Source: Kuschelorhynchus macadamiae (taxonomy: Eukaryota > Arthropoda > Insecta > Coleoptera > Curculionidae). From it: a stretch of 64,000 bases of DNA. The notes under the pieces were generated by a model. The model made no database searches. It saw only the letters and a program-made list of their open reading frames with translations, and was not told the origin of the DNA. The position numbers and the translations under genes were made by a program. The stretch covers positions 825,501-889,500 of the forward strand of contig JAUTXW010001311.1 of assembly GCA_030620095.1 (NCBI GenBank). Reading direction: 5' to 3'. This document shows, one piece after another, positions 38,625 to 51,165 of the stretch; the first letter of the stretch is position 1, and the number at the start of each line of letters is the position of its first letter.

Positions 38625-39390
38625 CAGTGGCGGCTGGTGGTGAACTATTTAAGTGTTTTAAGTCTTTAACACCACTTTTGCACCATAATGAGTCCGACGA
38701 CTCCTTAAAAACAACAAACCGTAAAATGAGTTAGAGGCTTCACAACCACATATCTAGTTAGCTAAATCTTACATAATTTTGAGAAAGTTTCGATAAACCT
38801 CTTTATTTTTGTCTTTACTAGTTTGTTGTATACTAAGTGTTCGCAAATTGCGACCATTTACCTTAAATTCGGTTATTTTCTCAAAATTAAGTTTGTTAGC
38901 ACTCTTTAGTTGTTTAATTTTTTGTACTACCGACATTTTATTTCATCTATATTCACAACTCAAAAATAGACCACCTTGAAAGTGATTATTTTTGCAAAAT
39001 TAAGTTCGTAAGAACTTTTTAGTTGTTAATTTTTTTGCACTAGTCACTACCAATATTTTCTTTCCTGTATATTTTCAACTCACACATGGATCATAAAAAT
39101 AAAAAATATATATTGCAAAAAACAGTATATAAATCAATTTTCATCGATTAAAAACGTCCGAAACAATATCTCGAACTCTGCATGCCGACGTGATGCCGCG
39201 ACCGATCGATCGAAATATGAGAAGAGACCGGCTGATAACTCAAATCGCTATTTCGCTATCACGTTCGGCTGCCGCTCGGTAGCTGTAAAATCTTCGGGTA
39301 CTTTCGTCAAGCTTTAAGGTAATCAAGGTTATTCGGACTGACCAGCCTAGCTTAGTATAGCGTGTTTTATTAGACGTAGATATCTCGGAA
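38625..39390 (+). mobile_element. hAT-type MITE, one end visible
   Basis: CAGTGGCGGCTGGTGGTGAA at 38625 shares CAGTGGCGGCT with both ends of the MITE at 63220-63870. A matching right end is not found before the mariner at 39395; the less AT-rich tract at 39180-39300 (CGACCGATCGATCG, GGCTGCCGCTCGG) may be its body. Probably truncated. Confidence 0.5.
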
Positions 39391-39394
39391 TATA

Positions 39395-41230
39395 CAGGGT
39401 GTTAGGAAATACCATTCGAATAATTTCAAGAGTAATTCTACATAAGAAAACATGTCCAATGCCTAGTTTTCAAGGTACAAGGTGTAAAACTTAAAAAAAA
39501 AATCGATTTTTAAAAAATATTTAAATATCCTATGGTCGATTTTATTGAAATGTGACATTGTTGTTTGTACTAATAGGAGGTTAATTTAGTTCCAATCGGA
39601 TTAAAATTATTAAGCCGAATGGCATCCCGGTGGACACTACCGAATATTATTGACAAAAAAAATATGCGCCACTCACTCTTTTAAAAATTTTATTTTTTAC
39701 GGGCAACAAATCATAAAAATTGTTGCTTTTGAAGTTTCTTTTATATTTTCCAGAGACATCCATTTTTATTATTTCGCAAAAGCGGAGTAACTTGTATCTA
39801 AACAAATCATCAAAAGTATGGCGGCACTATATTGACAACCAAAAGTCTTGTTAACAATTATTGTACTGAATAAGAGTTCTAGCGTATATGAGTTTTAAAA
39901 ATGCCGGAAAATTAATTGTTGTGCTCTAGAACCGCGCAGATTATATCACGAAACCTTTCCAAATCGTCGACTTTCTTCCGATAAATTATTTAGTACTCCA
40001 CATCAAAGATTGAGAGAAACTGGGGCTTTCACGCCAAAGAAAAGTTAATATTGAAGAAACCGTGGATGCAGCCCAAATATCATCATGACCATTTCTTTAT
40101 CGATAAAGTAATGTTCACAGACGAAGCAGTATATATGCCATAACAACCATGAGATTTTTGAAAGTCGATTTCAAAATAAGTTTTCCAATAACATTTTGGG
40201 AGATAGACTAATAGGAGAGCATTTAAACGGGCTGGAATATTAAATTTTTTGATTATTATTTTGCCGGTTTTGCTGGAAAAGGTACCCTTCGGATTAAGGG
40301 CAGAAATATTTTACATGCATGATGCTCATGTGCTCTAGTCCATTTCAGTGCCTTAGTTCGTAAGTATTTAAATGCAACTTATCCAGACCGATGGATCAGG
40401 CGGAGTGGTCTCATTGCGTGGTCACCTCGTCCGCTGGATCTAAAGCCATTGGAATATTTTCTTTGGGGCTATTTAAAGCAATTGGTTTATTCGGTTCCTG
40501 TTGACAACCTACAGCAAGTAGAACAACGGATCAAAAATTGTTGCCAAGAAATACGTTTAAAGAACTGTATTCAGATGAATTCAAGACACTTCCAAAATTT
40601 AGTATCACCGTTTTTTATTTTTAATAAAACCTTTTTTCTATTACCCTATATTAAAGAATATTTTAACCTAGTGCCGCTATAAACCTACTGTGATATTTTT
40701 ATTTAAATACCTACATGCATGCTTCTGGATCACACAAAAATTGAAAAAAAAAAATTACAAGCAGCAATTTCTATGATTTGTTGCCCAGAGGCATACAATA
40801 AATTGGTTTCTATGTTGTTTTTCACGAAAATGAAGCAAGACACGCAAACAATTCAAGGGACAAAGATGTTGTATTTTTAATTGTTTGATTCAAAGAAAAA
40901 AATGTTTAAAAAATTTGGAGGCGAACCATTTTCTTGTCAATGATATTCGGTAAAGTGTCTATCGAAACGGTACTGGACTTAATAATTTTAATCGAGTTAA
41001 GGCTAAATTAGCCTTTTATTACTACAAACAACACTGTCAAAATTCATTAAAATCCGTCAAAGAATATTTATGATATTTTTCAAAAAATGATTTTTCAAAA
41101 AAGTTTTACACCCTGTATCTTATAAACTATACCTTTTCGGGCTTAAATTCATATGAAAATATTTTCATGTTTTCTTGTAGAATGTAGAATCACTCTTGAA
41201 ATTTTTCGAACGGTATTTCTGGACACCCTG
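39395..41230 (+). mobile_element. Mariner-type element with ~270-bp inverted repeats
   Basis: The left end TA-CAGGGTGTTAGGAAATACCA and right end, reversed, CAGGGTGTCCAGAAATACCG sit between TATA flanks. Arms match through TTTCAAGAGT.ATTCTACAT, GACA.TGTTGTTTGTA, ATTAAAATTATTAAG and GGACACTACCGAATAT (about 39660 and 40970 inward). It contains a degenerate mariner transposase. Confidence 0.88.
40095..40682 (+). pseudogene. Mariner transposase remnant (DD41D type)
   Basis: Only the catalytic half is legible: AVYMP (40130), a run of stops, HDAHVL (40321, in place of QDGAPAH), YLNATYPDRWIRRSGLIAWS spread over shifted frames (40365-40430), then LKPLEYFLWGYLKQLVYSVP (40441) and VDNLQQVEQRIKNCCQEI (40502). 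WGYLK..VY after the last Asp position is the mariner signature. The final Asp is replaced by Glu in PLEYFLW. N-terminal helix-turn-helix sequence is missing or unreadable. Not functional. Confidence 0.75.
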
Positions 41231-41412
41231 TATACCATATTTATCGGTCAAATGCTATAAGTATTTTTCTTAAAATGTATCAAGTATAATAATATTATAT
41301 ATGCTATTTTGTTCATTGAATTCTAAGGCATATATATGTTATAATATTTTTGTGCGAAATAATTTTTGATTCTTTTAGTAAAAAAGTCTTGCCTAATAAA
41401 TTGTTTTTTTAC

Positions 41413-42290
41413 TTCTCTCCTAAGAAGGAAGTATTGTAACCGTGAAAAACTCACCCTTCGAGATTTTTTTCGATCTTTACTTTTCTAGGTCCCGAGAACA
41501 TGTGTTTTCCCAATTCCACCGGTCTGTCGGTCTGTCGGCTGTCGTTTTGCACCATAGCTAAAAATCTACTAGTCCCATTGACTTCAAATTTTGGTCAAAA
41601 TATAAAGGTCATATGGGAATGATCACATTTTGGTAGAAATCCAATATGGCAGAACAAAATGGCGGCTTAATACAATATTAAAAATTCAACTTGAAAATCT
41701 ACTTAATGGACTGGATGGATTTCAAATTGTATGCCATAACTAATTGTGGTATAGAGATCAACTAGTAAAACTGTGCTACTAATTGAAGATGGCGAAACAA
41801 AATGGCGGTCAAATAAAATATTTTGTAATCGTGAAAAAAAAATCATCCTCTCAGGTTTTACATATTTTTAGCATACCTAGATGCCAAAAAATATTTTTTA
41901 ATAATTCCGTCGGTCCGTCTGTCTGTCTGTTAGTTCACGGTAAGCTTAAAGCTTCTTATCAGAGAGTGACTTGAAATTTTAGTCAAACATTAATATTTTG
42001 GAAAAACTAGTTATACAATTTCTTCAAATTTTTCAGAAAAATCAAGTGTTATATCGAAATTAACAGGCAACATTTTGGTATGAATATAAGATAGCAAATT
42101 AAAATGGAGGTCTATAAAATATTTAAAAAATCAGCCTACAAAAACTACTCATTAAATTAAGTTCAAATTTTGTGCAAGCATTAAGTATAATATAAAATTA
42201 AACTGGTAAATGTGTGGTCCGAATTCAAGATTGCAGAACAAAATTGCGGCCAAATATTTTTTTTAAAAATCAATTCAACTGACTTATGTT
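41413..42290 (+). repeat. Dispersed ATGGCGG repeat, two units in tandem
   Basis: Unit 1 (41413-41840): CTCCTAAGAAGGAAGTATTG, the GTCTGTCGG run, TTGACTTCAAATTTTGGTCA, CCAATATGGCAGAACAAAAT. Unit 2 (41826-42290) restarts at GTAATCGTGAAAAAAAAATC and repeats the order with more decay. This copy preserves the pre-insertion sites of the DD82E (about 41766) and Transib (about 41801) elements found at 30991 and 34124. Confidence 0.85.
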
Positions 42291-43859
42291 GTAACAAAAT
42301 GACTATGTACTAATCAAAATTCTTGTGTTTAGTGACCTCGAGTATAATGAGTGTTAGGGTTGTTTGGGTTAGGTCCACAACAAAATTACAAGTTTTGAGG
42401 ATCTAAGTTTGTTTATTTCTCTACGTTTCGGTCTATATTAAACCAGCTTCAGAAGGCTAAAAAATACATAATATTATAAGCAAATAAGCAATTACGTACG
42501 TATATAGAATACAAATACAATAATCAACAAAACTATACAAAATATGATAATAACAACATATCAGTTAAAATATCTTAAAATTTTCTTTTTTTTTTAATAT
42601 AAATTATTATGAGTTTTAATTACTTACAAACAAATGAAAATTTTAAATTGGGTCACACTTCACTATTTTTAATGAAATGAAAGATCCATAACTAGGGATG
42701 TTCCAGGTAAAGGAAAATTACCGATTTTTATACTTATATGTTTAGTAATTAATTTATATTATTTAAACAATCATTTCGTTCGAAAATAGGTTTGAATCGA
42801 ATCAATTCTTATGAATTATCGAAACTACAATAATGTAAAGTAATAAAGGCACTGAATGAAAATTTCGAAATAATAAAAAATTGAAAAAATAATTCCACGA
42901 TTTTTGGATCGTGTAAGCAGGTCAAAGACTTTAAAATTAAATACTAAATTTTTCGATCTTAATTAAATAAAAATCAATATCTGAAACCTGAAGCAATGAC
43001 TGTTGCTGTCTCCCGGACTATAACAGCTGAAAGTAGGGAAATATATATGTGTCATATCTTACTGCGCAATTTGTGCTTGGCGTAATGCCAAACATGCAAG
43101 TGCATGGCCAACGATGGGAATAAGAAGAACAAGAAAGAACTGCGTGGTATCCAGGAATGGAATAAAAACAAACAAAAACTCATACGTTCCCGTAATTTTA
43201 CGATTCCGTTTTAAGCACATAAGTTGTGCTATTTTCGGTTGTTGTTTCAAAAAATTAAAACAAAACTTTCATAACGAATGCCCAATTAGGTTTCTTTAAG
43301 CAATGTGCTAATTTTAGAGTTTACATTAAAAAAAATAAATCAAAATTTTGGAGGTGCTATATACACACCGAAATGTTAAATGTGCCTTTGTTTTTATAAA
43401 TACGTCTGTATGTATTTTTTGTTGCTATTGAAAGTAAAATTTGATAAGGAGAACCACTTAGATTTTATGTTAATATAAAGCTAATATGTAACGAGAAACA
43501 AACCAAATAAAACATTTTACCATTTTTGTTCGGTATATGGTCGACATGCATAGATAGATTCTATGATGAAAATTATTATAAATAATTAAGAGGATTTCGG
43601 AGTTCATTTCATTAAGGATTCCGCTGCTTCACATAAAGCCTATGCTTTCTAGAGTGTAACAGGTCGATGTGGGTCACAGATGGAAACCTCATTAGGCTGG
43701 CGAACAAGCCAAACTGCCAAACACAAAATATGAGAGTTAATCTTGAAAATTATTGTTTTTTTTTAACTTAAAGGAAGATTTATCCAAACTTTGTAACAGA
43801 ATATCGGAAATTCTACAATTTTACAATAAACAAAAAGTAAAATTTTAAAAAACAGAACA
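42291..43859. other. Spacer with a degenerate hammerhead-like motif
   Basis: No gene recognised. The only structure I see is the reverse-strand hammerhead-like motif at 42416-42460. Short frames around 43059-43299 overlap on both strands and carry no motif. Confidence 0.4.
42416..42460 (-). ncRNA. Degenerate hammerhead-ribozyme-like motif
   Basis: On the minus strand: CUGAAGC, a 5-bp stem GGUUU..AGACC with loop AAUAU, then GAAACGUA. This follows the hammerhead order CUGANGA - stem II - GAAA - UH, but the A after CUGANG is C and one unpaired U precedes stem II. Stem I is weak (about 3 bp). Such motifs occur in Penelope-like element repeats. Likely a decayed copy at best. Confidence 0.35.
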
Positions 43860-44230
43860 AAAACGGTACTAGGCCGTCATTTTATTCCGTCATACTGCGG
43901 TTGAGAAAACATCAGGACCCTTAAACCGTAAAATATGCGAAACCTGAGAGGGTGATTTTCTCACGATACAAAAATTTCATTTGGCCGCCATTTTGTTTCG
44001 CCATCTTGAATTACAAAATTTGAAATCAATCTTTAAGTAGTTTTTCCTGACTAAATTTCTAAATATTTTACTAAGTCGCCATTTTATTTTACCAACTTTG
44101 ATTCCTACCAAAATTTTACCCGTCAATACTATGTAATATCTGACTTTTGTGCAAAATTTGAGGCACATTGGATGAATAGCCTCTCAGCAATTAACAATTC
44201 AATATACCGCCATTTTGTTTCGTCATACTG
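43860..44230 (-). repeat. Dispersed ATGGCGG repeat, reversed copy
   Basis: GGCCGTCATTTTATTCCGTC, GAGGGTGATTTTCTCACGAT, TTGGCCGCCATTTTGTTTCG and CCGCCATTTTGTTTCGTCAT are the family cores in reverse orientation. Confidence 0.75.
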
Positions 44231-45277
44231 ACCTTTAAAAAATGTTGGGTCTTTTTCAAGGTAAGAATACAATATTGTGATAAGTTCTGGATTTAAACCT
44301 TTGCCCCTATAAGCAAACTAGGCATAATTAGAATGTACTTATGTATTTTATTTGACGCATCCATTCAGAAAAATGTAATATTAGCTCTATTAGGCTTATA
44401 GCCATTAGAAACCAGAAGGAGAAGAAATAATTTCTAAAAATGTTATTTTTTATTATTAGGGAATTTAACCAAGTATAAAATATCTTCGTTGTCTTACATA
44501 AATTACATACGAAATATTATTCTTAAATAACGCTTATATTTAACTTTTATTTTTTTGTTAGTATTAAGAAAAGCACAAGGTCATAATAGTTCGTATTCTT
44601 TGATTTTTTTTATATACACATTGTCTTACTAAAGTTTATACGTTAGAATTTTAGTTAATATTAAAAGTTTTTGCTTTTGAACCATAACCCTATAAATAAA
44701 CTTTATTTCCTTCCACTTATTTGCTGCTCATAAAATTATTTGATTTATAATATTGCCTGTCATTAAAATATTCCTTTCCTAATCATAGTTTTAATTTTAT
44801 GTACATCGAGGGCTTCAAAAGTTTTAATTGGTAAACATTTTTTCATTTCTATGCTGAATTTGATATTAAATCTGAAACAATGGCTGTTTTTGTTTTTCAA
44901 TTTATTTGACATCTGTTTAATGCCTTTTTTGTCATATCGAATTTATTCCGTTAGTTTAATATAAATTTAGATTCGATTATCGAGGAAAAAACTTGCTGGA
45001 AGTGTGTTGTATCTGACACGTAGCTATGTTGGCTAATTAAACAAAACAAATTTTATTTTTAGATTCGCAATAAAACGAATGTAATCTATAATAAATAAAA
45101 CAAACCATATTAGCTTTAAAAGATATAGGTGATAATTAAATATATTGTATTGCTAATACATATACTATAACAGCAGGACAGAGAAGAATAATGAAAGCGT
45201 TTAGATAAAAAATACCTACTTCTAATTACTGCTGTTGCACATTTGAGATAAATAATACTGGTATATTCATCACTCAT

Positions 45278-45280
<3 letters not shown>
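44231..45280. other. Spacer, nothing recognised
   Basis: AT-rich sequence without gene or terminus recognised. Confidence 0.45.

Positions 45281-45327
<47 letters not shown>
45281..45327. repeat. (AT)n microsatellite
   Basis: 47 bases of alternating AT, followed by ACATATATTACGTA. Confidence 0.97.
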
Positions 45328-45333
<6 letters not shown>

Positions 45334-45334
45334 T

Positions 45335-45715
45335 TACGTATATTACCGTTCGGGTTCTTGTGATTGACAATGTGGTCTTGCATATCTTTTAAATAATTTA
45401 GAGGAAAAATTTGATTTTCTAGAATTGAAAGCTCTTAGGTTTTTTAAACAGTATAAGCAAAAAGCTATCATGGCTTTGCTTTAAAAAAATTTTAAGTTCT
45501 ATTTACGATAAAACTGGCAACGCTGTAAATATTATTTTTAGATCCCGCACCATTGTTAATTTCCCGATAGCAAATTTGCCATATTTTCCAAAATTTCCTG
45601 AAAAAAAAAAGATGTTCCAATACTGAAAACGCTTTGCTTTAGACAATATCATAAGCAAAAAACCATCATGGTATTGCATTTAAAATTTCCTTTTACGGGG
45701 GGAAAGTAAAAACCG
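45335..45715 (-). repeat. Fragment of the 278-bp unit repeat
   Basis: TATTACCGTTCGGGTTCTTG, AAACTGGCAACGCTGTAAAT and TTTGCTTTAGACAATATCA match 51885-52230 closely in the same orientation, so one arm piece of the 49-52 kb palindrome recurs here next to an (AT)n tract. Confidence 0.85.
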
Positions 45716-46114
45716 GAATTTTAAGTATATTAAATTAATCCTTTGTTTAGGATTTTATAAAATATAATTTATAAAATTGTATTTTTTTCCATCACAGAAA
45801 TTTGACTCCAACTAAGACCTAATTAGTGCTTAATGTCACCATCGAAATTTACAGTTTCTATTAGTTTGACGTTGACTTCATGAAGTTAAATTTCCAAGAT
45901 TGAATTAAGTATTATTTTTAACTTTTCAGTGTTTTTTTATTTGGTTTTATTTTTTCTGTAATTTTTTTTATTTAATCCTTCATTAAAAAAAGGTTCTATT
46001 GTAAATGTCAGGTTCAAGGTTCCTGAGGCCTAAACCTAGGTACTGGGGTCCAATGAACTTAAAATTTTACCAGAATGACGTTAACTGATGATATGATATG
46101 ATATTTATTATTCA
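45716..46114. other. Spacer, nothing recognised
   Basis: AT-rich; no gene, terminus or repeat recognised. Confidence 0.45.
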
Positions 46115-46600
46115 AAATGAGGATACATACGAAATTTTTATACCACGCTATACGTGTACAGTAAAAAAGTAATAGCTATCTGATAGCCATCCTAGTATTC
46201 GGGCCCTAACTTTCCTAGCAACATTAAAATAATCTAATTCCGTAATAATGTCATTTCCAAATGCCCAGAAACAATTATTTATATGTTACAATTACTACAA
46301 TTAACACAACGCATCGGAACAGTATTTACGCTTTCATTAGCATTTTAAATTACGCTTTACTAATTTATTATAACGGAAAATAATATATCTAGTTTGACGC
46401 GTTTGGTAATTTTGTGAATATATTTATACATGATAAAATTTAAAAAAAAATTTATGAGACATAATTGTGGCCGCAAATGTCCAGCACTATAGTTCGTTTT
46501 CATAAAAATGACGTAAAGTAATAACATTTTAAATTTTTGGCTTTTTACAGTGGGCGTCAAAGTACTATTTGATTATTTGAGACCTACTAACGTGATAACC
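46115..46600 (+). repeat. Outer arm of inverted duplication (left)
   Basis: Reverse complement of 54458-55070: TACGTGTACAGTAAAAAAGT, CGGGCCCTAACTTTCCTAGC and AGTGGGCGTCAAAGTAC occur in both with few differences. The right arm has about 100 extra bases near 54538-54640. Confidence 0.9.
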
Positions 46601-46601
46601 A

Positions 46602-46871
<270 letters not shown>

Positions 46872-49208
46872 GCGGGGTGTCCCAATAAGGGTACGGTGCG
46901 GCTGTATCTCGATAATGGTAGGGCCTAGAGGTTTGGGAAAAAAATCCTCGTAAGTAAAATTGGCAAGAGAAATAGCTGGAAATTATTTTGAAGTTCGTAA
47001 TTTGACCGCTAGGGGGCGTAACTACTATGAAGATGCATATAATTCACGTTATTTTGGATAGTTAGACGATGAGCTATAACTTTCGAAACATCATTTGACA
47101 GATTGGGTAATACCGCACCATTTTGCTTTACGACATTTTTTCGTATCTATCATAATAAGGGTGGGGGGGGGATCAAAGGATCCGACAATATTTGCATTAT
47201 AATATCGCCTAAACCGTTCAACCGATTTGAATAATTTTGACGTAATTTGAAAGAGCATTTTATGCTCTTTTAAAATATTTTGCTAAACTGTTTAGTTTAG
47301 AGTAAATAAAGTAGAGGGCGTCATATGCAGCGTTTACAAACTTTTGCGATTTTCGGAAGAAAGTTAAATGGAAAGGTACTGCTTTCTTGAAAGACTCCAA
47401 GCCAACATAAAATTAACTAAATTTTAGTGAAAACCGCTTCTTGATGTCTTCAACTGATCTTGATTTATTCGTGAAAACGTCAAAAATTTGAGTGCTTTAA
47501 TGAGATCAAGTTACCCTAGCGAGAAAAACAAATGCCGTAGCCATGGTAACTGCTAAACTGAAAAAGAATGATTTCACAACTGTCAAAAGTTAGTTCTTAT
47601 AGTTTTTGTGACTCAGATTTACTTTTTTGATTCGACTATCGTAAAACATGTCATTTAGTAACGCGGAAGCATATGATATGTTAGGCATTTATTTTCAATG
47701 TTACAAAAATGCTGCAATTGCGTCGTGTCAATATCCAATGCAATATCCACAAAGACAGGCGATTAGTACGGGAGACAGGCAACGTTTATCCTATGCAAGC
47801 ACCTCGACGAATTCGAAGAACACGTATTGAAGAAAATATTATCAATGTTTTGACCTACGTGCAATACGATCCCACCTTAAGCACTAGAAAATTTTCAAAC
47901 GACCTGGGGTACCCAAAAACATTTGTCCACGAGATTCTTCTACAAAATGAAATGCATCCTTACCACTTTGTTTTACATCAGGCATTACAATCGTGGAAGG
48001 AAAAATTATAGGCCCATATTTTTTAGACCAAACGCTTAATGGAGAATGGTTTTTGGAATTTCTAAACATTTTTCTTCCACCACTGTTAGAAGATGTCTCT
48101 TTAAAAACAAGAAGAAATATTCTTGTTTTTGTGTGAAAACACAACTTGAGAGTTGTCAGGCACATTATACCCATATCGTACGTCAGCGTTTAGAGGAACA
48201 ATATCCGAATCGTGTTATTGGGAGAAAAAGTTTCATTCCCCAGCCTGCGCCTTCGCCGGATTTAACTTGTTTAAATTTTTATCTATAGAATAGACTAAAA
48301 CAACAGCAACCAGATAAGATATGATGAAACGAATTCGAAATGCTCTCAGAAGCTTGTCCAGGGCTGAAATTGAAGGAGCGGATTTATCTACCGAAAATAG
48401 ATTAAATAAATGCACTATAATGACGGAAAACATTTTGAACACTCGTGAGCTTTTTGTGGCTAATTTAAGTAATTGTTAGGGTTTTGTGCTTTTTTCATTT
48501 GTTTTCTTGTTACATTGGCCCGCAGGCCTTTAAACACGCTACAAAACTAATTTTGAACCAGTCCTAAACCTGGATAAAGTGTGAAGAAAGGCTCGACGTG
48601 TTAACGATTTTGTGCTAAATGGGAAGAAAATTTAGTCAAAATTCAAATTACGTCAGTTACCATGGCTTCGGCATTTGTTTCTCTCGCTAAGGTAACTTGA
48701 TCTGATCAAAGCACTCGAATTTTTGACATTTTCTTATATAAACCAAGATCCATTCGAGATATCGGGATGTGGTTTTCACTAAAATTTAGCTAATTTTATA
48801 TTGGTTTAGAATCTTTCAAGAAAGTAGTACATTTTCATTTAACTTTTTTCCGAAAAATCACAAAAACATGCAAACGCTGCAGATAACGCCCTCTAGTTTA
48901 TTTACTTTAAACTAAACAGTTTACCAGAAAATTTTCTTTAAAAGAACATAAAATGACCTTTCAAATGAGAACAAAATTATTTAAATCGGTTGAACTGTTC
49001 AGGCGATATTAAAATGCAAATATTGACAGATCCTTTGTATCCCCCTCCCTTATTATGAAAGGTATGAAAAAATCTCCTAAAACAAAATCATGAGGTATTA
49101 CCCAAGCTGTCAAATGATGTTTTGAAAGTTATAGCTCATCGTCTAACTTTCCAAGATAGCGTGAATTTTATGTTTCTTCATAGCAGTTACGCCCCTTAGC
49201 GTTTCTAG

Positions 49209-49209
<1 letters not shown>
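46872..49209 (+). mobile_element. Mariner element with ~600-bp inverted arms
   Basis: Starts GCGGGGTGTCCCAATAAGGG at the edge of an (AT)n tract. The arm 46985-47590 (TTGACCGCTAGGGGGCGTAA, CGCCTAAACCGTTCAACCGA, AGTAGAGGGCG) is mirrored at 48600-49205 (ACGCCCTCTAG, TCGGTTGAACTGTTCAGGCG, TTACGCCCCTTAGCG). The right tip is lost at the next AT tract (49210). A transposase remnant lies between the arms. A partial inverted relative is at 53050-54234. Confidence 0.87.
47648..48480 (+). pseudogene. Mariner transposase with DUF4817-type N-terminus, deleted
   Basis: N-terminus MSFSNAEAYDMLGIYFQCYK (47648), then after a shift APRRIRRTRIEENIINVLTY, DPTLSTRKFSNDLGYPKTFV and HEILLQNEMHPYHF (47795-47980), the second helix-turn-helix. 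The central part with the first Asp is deleted: the text jumps to IIGPYFLDQTLNGEWFLEFL (48005) and LPPLLEDVSLKTRRNI. The end has RLEEQYPNRVIGRKSFIPQP and APSPDLTCLNFYL (48190-48287), where the final Asp of PLDFYLW is Asn. The missing first-Asp segment and frameshifts make it dead. Confidence 0.82.

Positions 49210-49266
<57 letters not shown>
49210..49266. repeat. (AT)n microsatellite
   Basis: 57 bases between the truncated mariner arm and the start of the 278-bp-unit palindrome. Confidence 0.97.
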
Positions 49267-49271
<5 letters not shown>

Positions 49272-49649
49272 TTTCCAAAAGAACCGGAACGGTCAGATAT
49301 CTCGGTAACAGATTAACGTAACGTTATGAAATTTGCAATTAGGAGGTTATCGATGGTGACGGACCTAAAAATAATATTTAAAGCGTTTTAGGTTTTATAA
49401 TTTTTCCGATAGAGCTCTTAGTTTTGTTTTTTAAAGGCAATACTATGATTGTTTTTCACTTATAATGTTGACCAAACCAAAGTGTTTTCAATCCTAGAAT
49501 ATTAAATTTTTCGTCTAGTAATTTTAAAAGATATGGCAAGTCCTCATTTTCATTCAAAAAAACTGAAAGGGTCACATATCTTGAGAACGGATTAACATAT
49601 CGTTATAAAATTTGCCATAGGCTGGTTATTAATAGTGCTGGATCTAAAA

Positions 49650-51165
49650 ATAATAGTCAAAGTCAAATTCAAAGTCAAACATGTTTTATTATCAAAAGAT
49701 GTAGAACTCTTGAAAAAGCGAAAAAACTGTATAGAAAAATTAAACTAAAACTACTTATTGTTTAATTGAGAATAAAAAATACACATACAAAAAGAATAAT
49801 AAAAAAACGATAACTATATATACACATAAAACAAGATGATAATTATTATATTATAAATATTAATATATACATACATACACACCAATTACTGTTATACAAT
49901 CAAAAGGAAACATATTCAGACCATAAAAGTGAGATACAGTCCTAGTCACAAACAAAGACAAACAAATTAAAACCGATCCTCAAAATATTCTTTGACACTA
50001 TAATATGACCGTTGAGATAGAAATTTTTTTGTTTCATTTTTGAATTTTGTAAAGCTTTGTATATTTTTGATATTAATATGCAGATGATTGAACAACTTTT
50101 TCCCATTGTATATAAAACTATTTTTTATTTTAGTAGTTGTTGGGATTGGCAAAGGTATATTTTGGGCCTGTCTAGTGCAATATGCTCCCTCAGTAGCTAA
50201 ATACTTATACTTCTTAAAAACTAGATGAACACACTCAGCAATATACAAACTTGGAAGGGTCATTATTTTCTCATTTATAAAATAAGGCTTATAAGAGTCT
50301 CTTCTTCGTATGCCATACATAAATCGTTTTTAAAGCTCTTTTTTGCAACATAAACAAAGAGTTAAACAAGCCTGCACTGCAGCCACCCCAGAAGCAAATT
50401 CCATACCTCAAATGAGATTCAACAAGAGCATAGTATGTCATTCTTATAGCATAAGATAGTTTTTTTAAAAGTGCTTCAACATAAATATTAACACTAAGTG
50501 ACTTATCTATATTAAGCCCCAAGAACTATAGTTAATAGGTATTGAGTATAAATATATCTTGTCAATAGAGCATCTAAAGGTTATAACGTTTGCTTTGACC
50601 ACATTGAAAGTCAGCAGAAATTACTGTCAAACCAGATTTTGACCCTCTTCAAGTCCTCAGATATCACTCCATCTAGCCCAAAATGGAAGTGTCATCCGCA
50701 AAAAGAGTGAACTTGCCTTCAATATCAAGTGCAGCCAAATCGTTAATATAAATTAAAAATAAAAGTGGTCCCAGGACAGATCCTTGTGGAACACCACAGT
50801 TCACTGTGACATTATCAGACAATAATCCATTTATATAAACGCTCTGCGACCTCTGTGAGATGTAAAACTTAAACCAATTCAGGGACACATCCCTGAAACC
50901 ATAAACTTCCAGTTTCCTTAACAGTATTTCGTGACTGACACAATCAAATGCTTTAGTCAAGTCACAGCAAGATCTCCCTCATTTAGACTAACATATAAGC
51001 GGTCCAGAAAGGTCAAAATGGCATCATTTGTTCCCTTCTCGCTCTGAAATCCAAACTGGCTTATACTTAGAACATTAAATTTAGTTAAAAAACACATAAG
51101 TCTGTTCTTCACTAATTTTTAATTATTTTAGACAAGGTCGGCAAGAGGGATATAGGTCTGGAATT
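49650..51165 (-). mobile_element. 5'-truncated LINE inside the palindrome
   Basis: Inserted within a 278-bp unit: AGATCTAAAAATAAT-type unit sequence breaks at 49650 and resumes near 51220. The 3' end (left) shows a repeated TTTGACTTTGAA-like tail (49655-49690, reversed). Coding sequence runs leftward. Confidence 0.82.
49967..51165 (-). pseudogene. LINE reverse transcriptase, C-terminal two thirds
   Basis: On the minus strand: PISLLPTLSKIIKN (51150), SQFGFQSEKGTNDAILTF (51055), MTKAFDCVSHEILLRKLEVY (50960), INGLLSDNVTVNCGVPQGSV then LGPLLFLIYINDL (50840-50740), FTLFADDTSILG (50710, catalytic), KSLSVNIYVEALLKKLSYAI (50500), YALVESHLRYGICFWGG (50430), LQKRALKTIY and a C-terminus YNGKKLFNHLHINIKNIQSF (50110). 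The GVPQGSVLGPL and FADDT motifs are intact; stops near 50960 and 50670 and a shift at about 50300 break it. It resembles jockey/CR1/I-group insect LINEs; the clade is not resolved. The endonuclease is missing by 5' truncation. Confidence 0.87.

Noticed and set aside
46081..46110. CTGATGATATGATATGATA as a hammerhead core
   Set aside because: No GAAA block or stem II follows within a reasonable distance.
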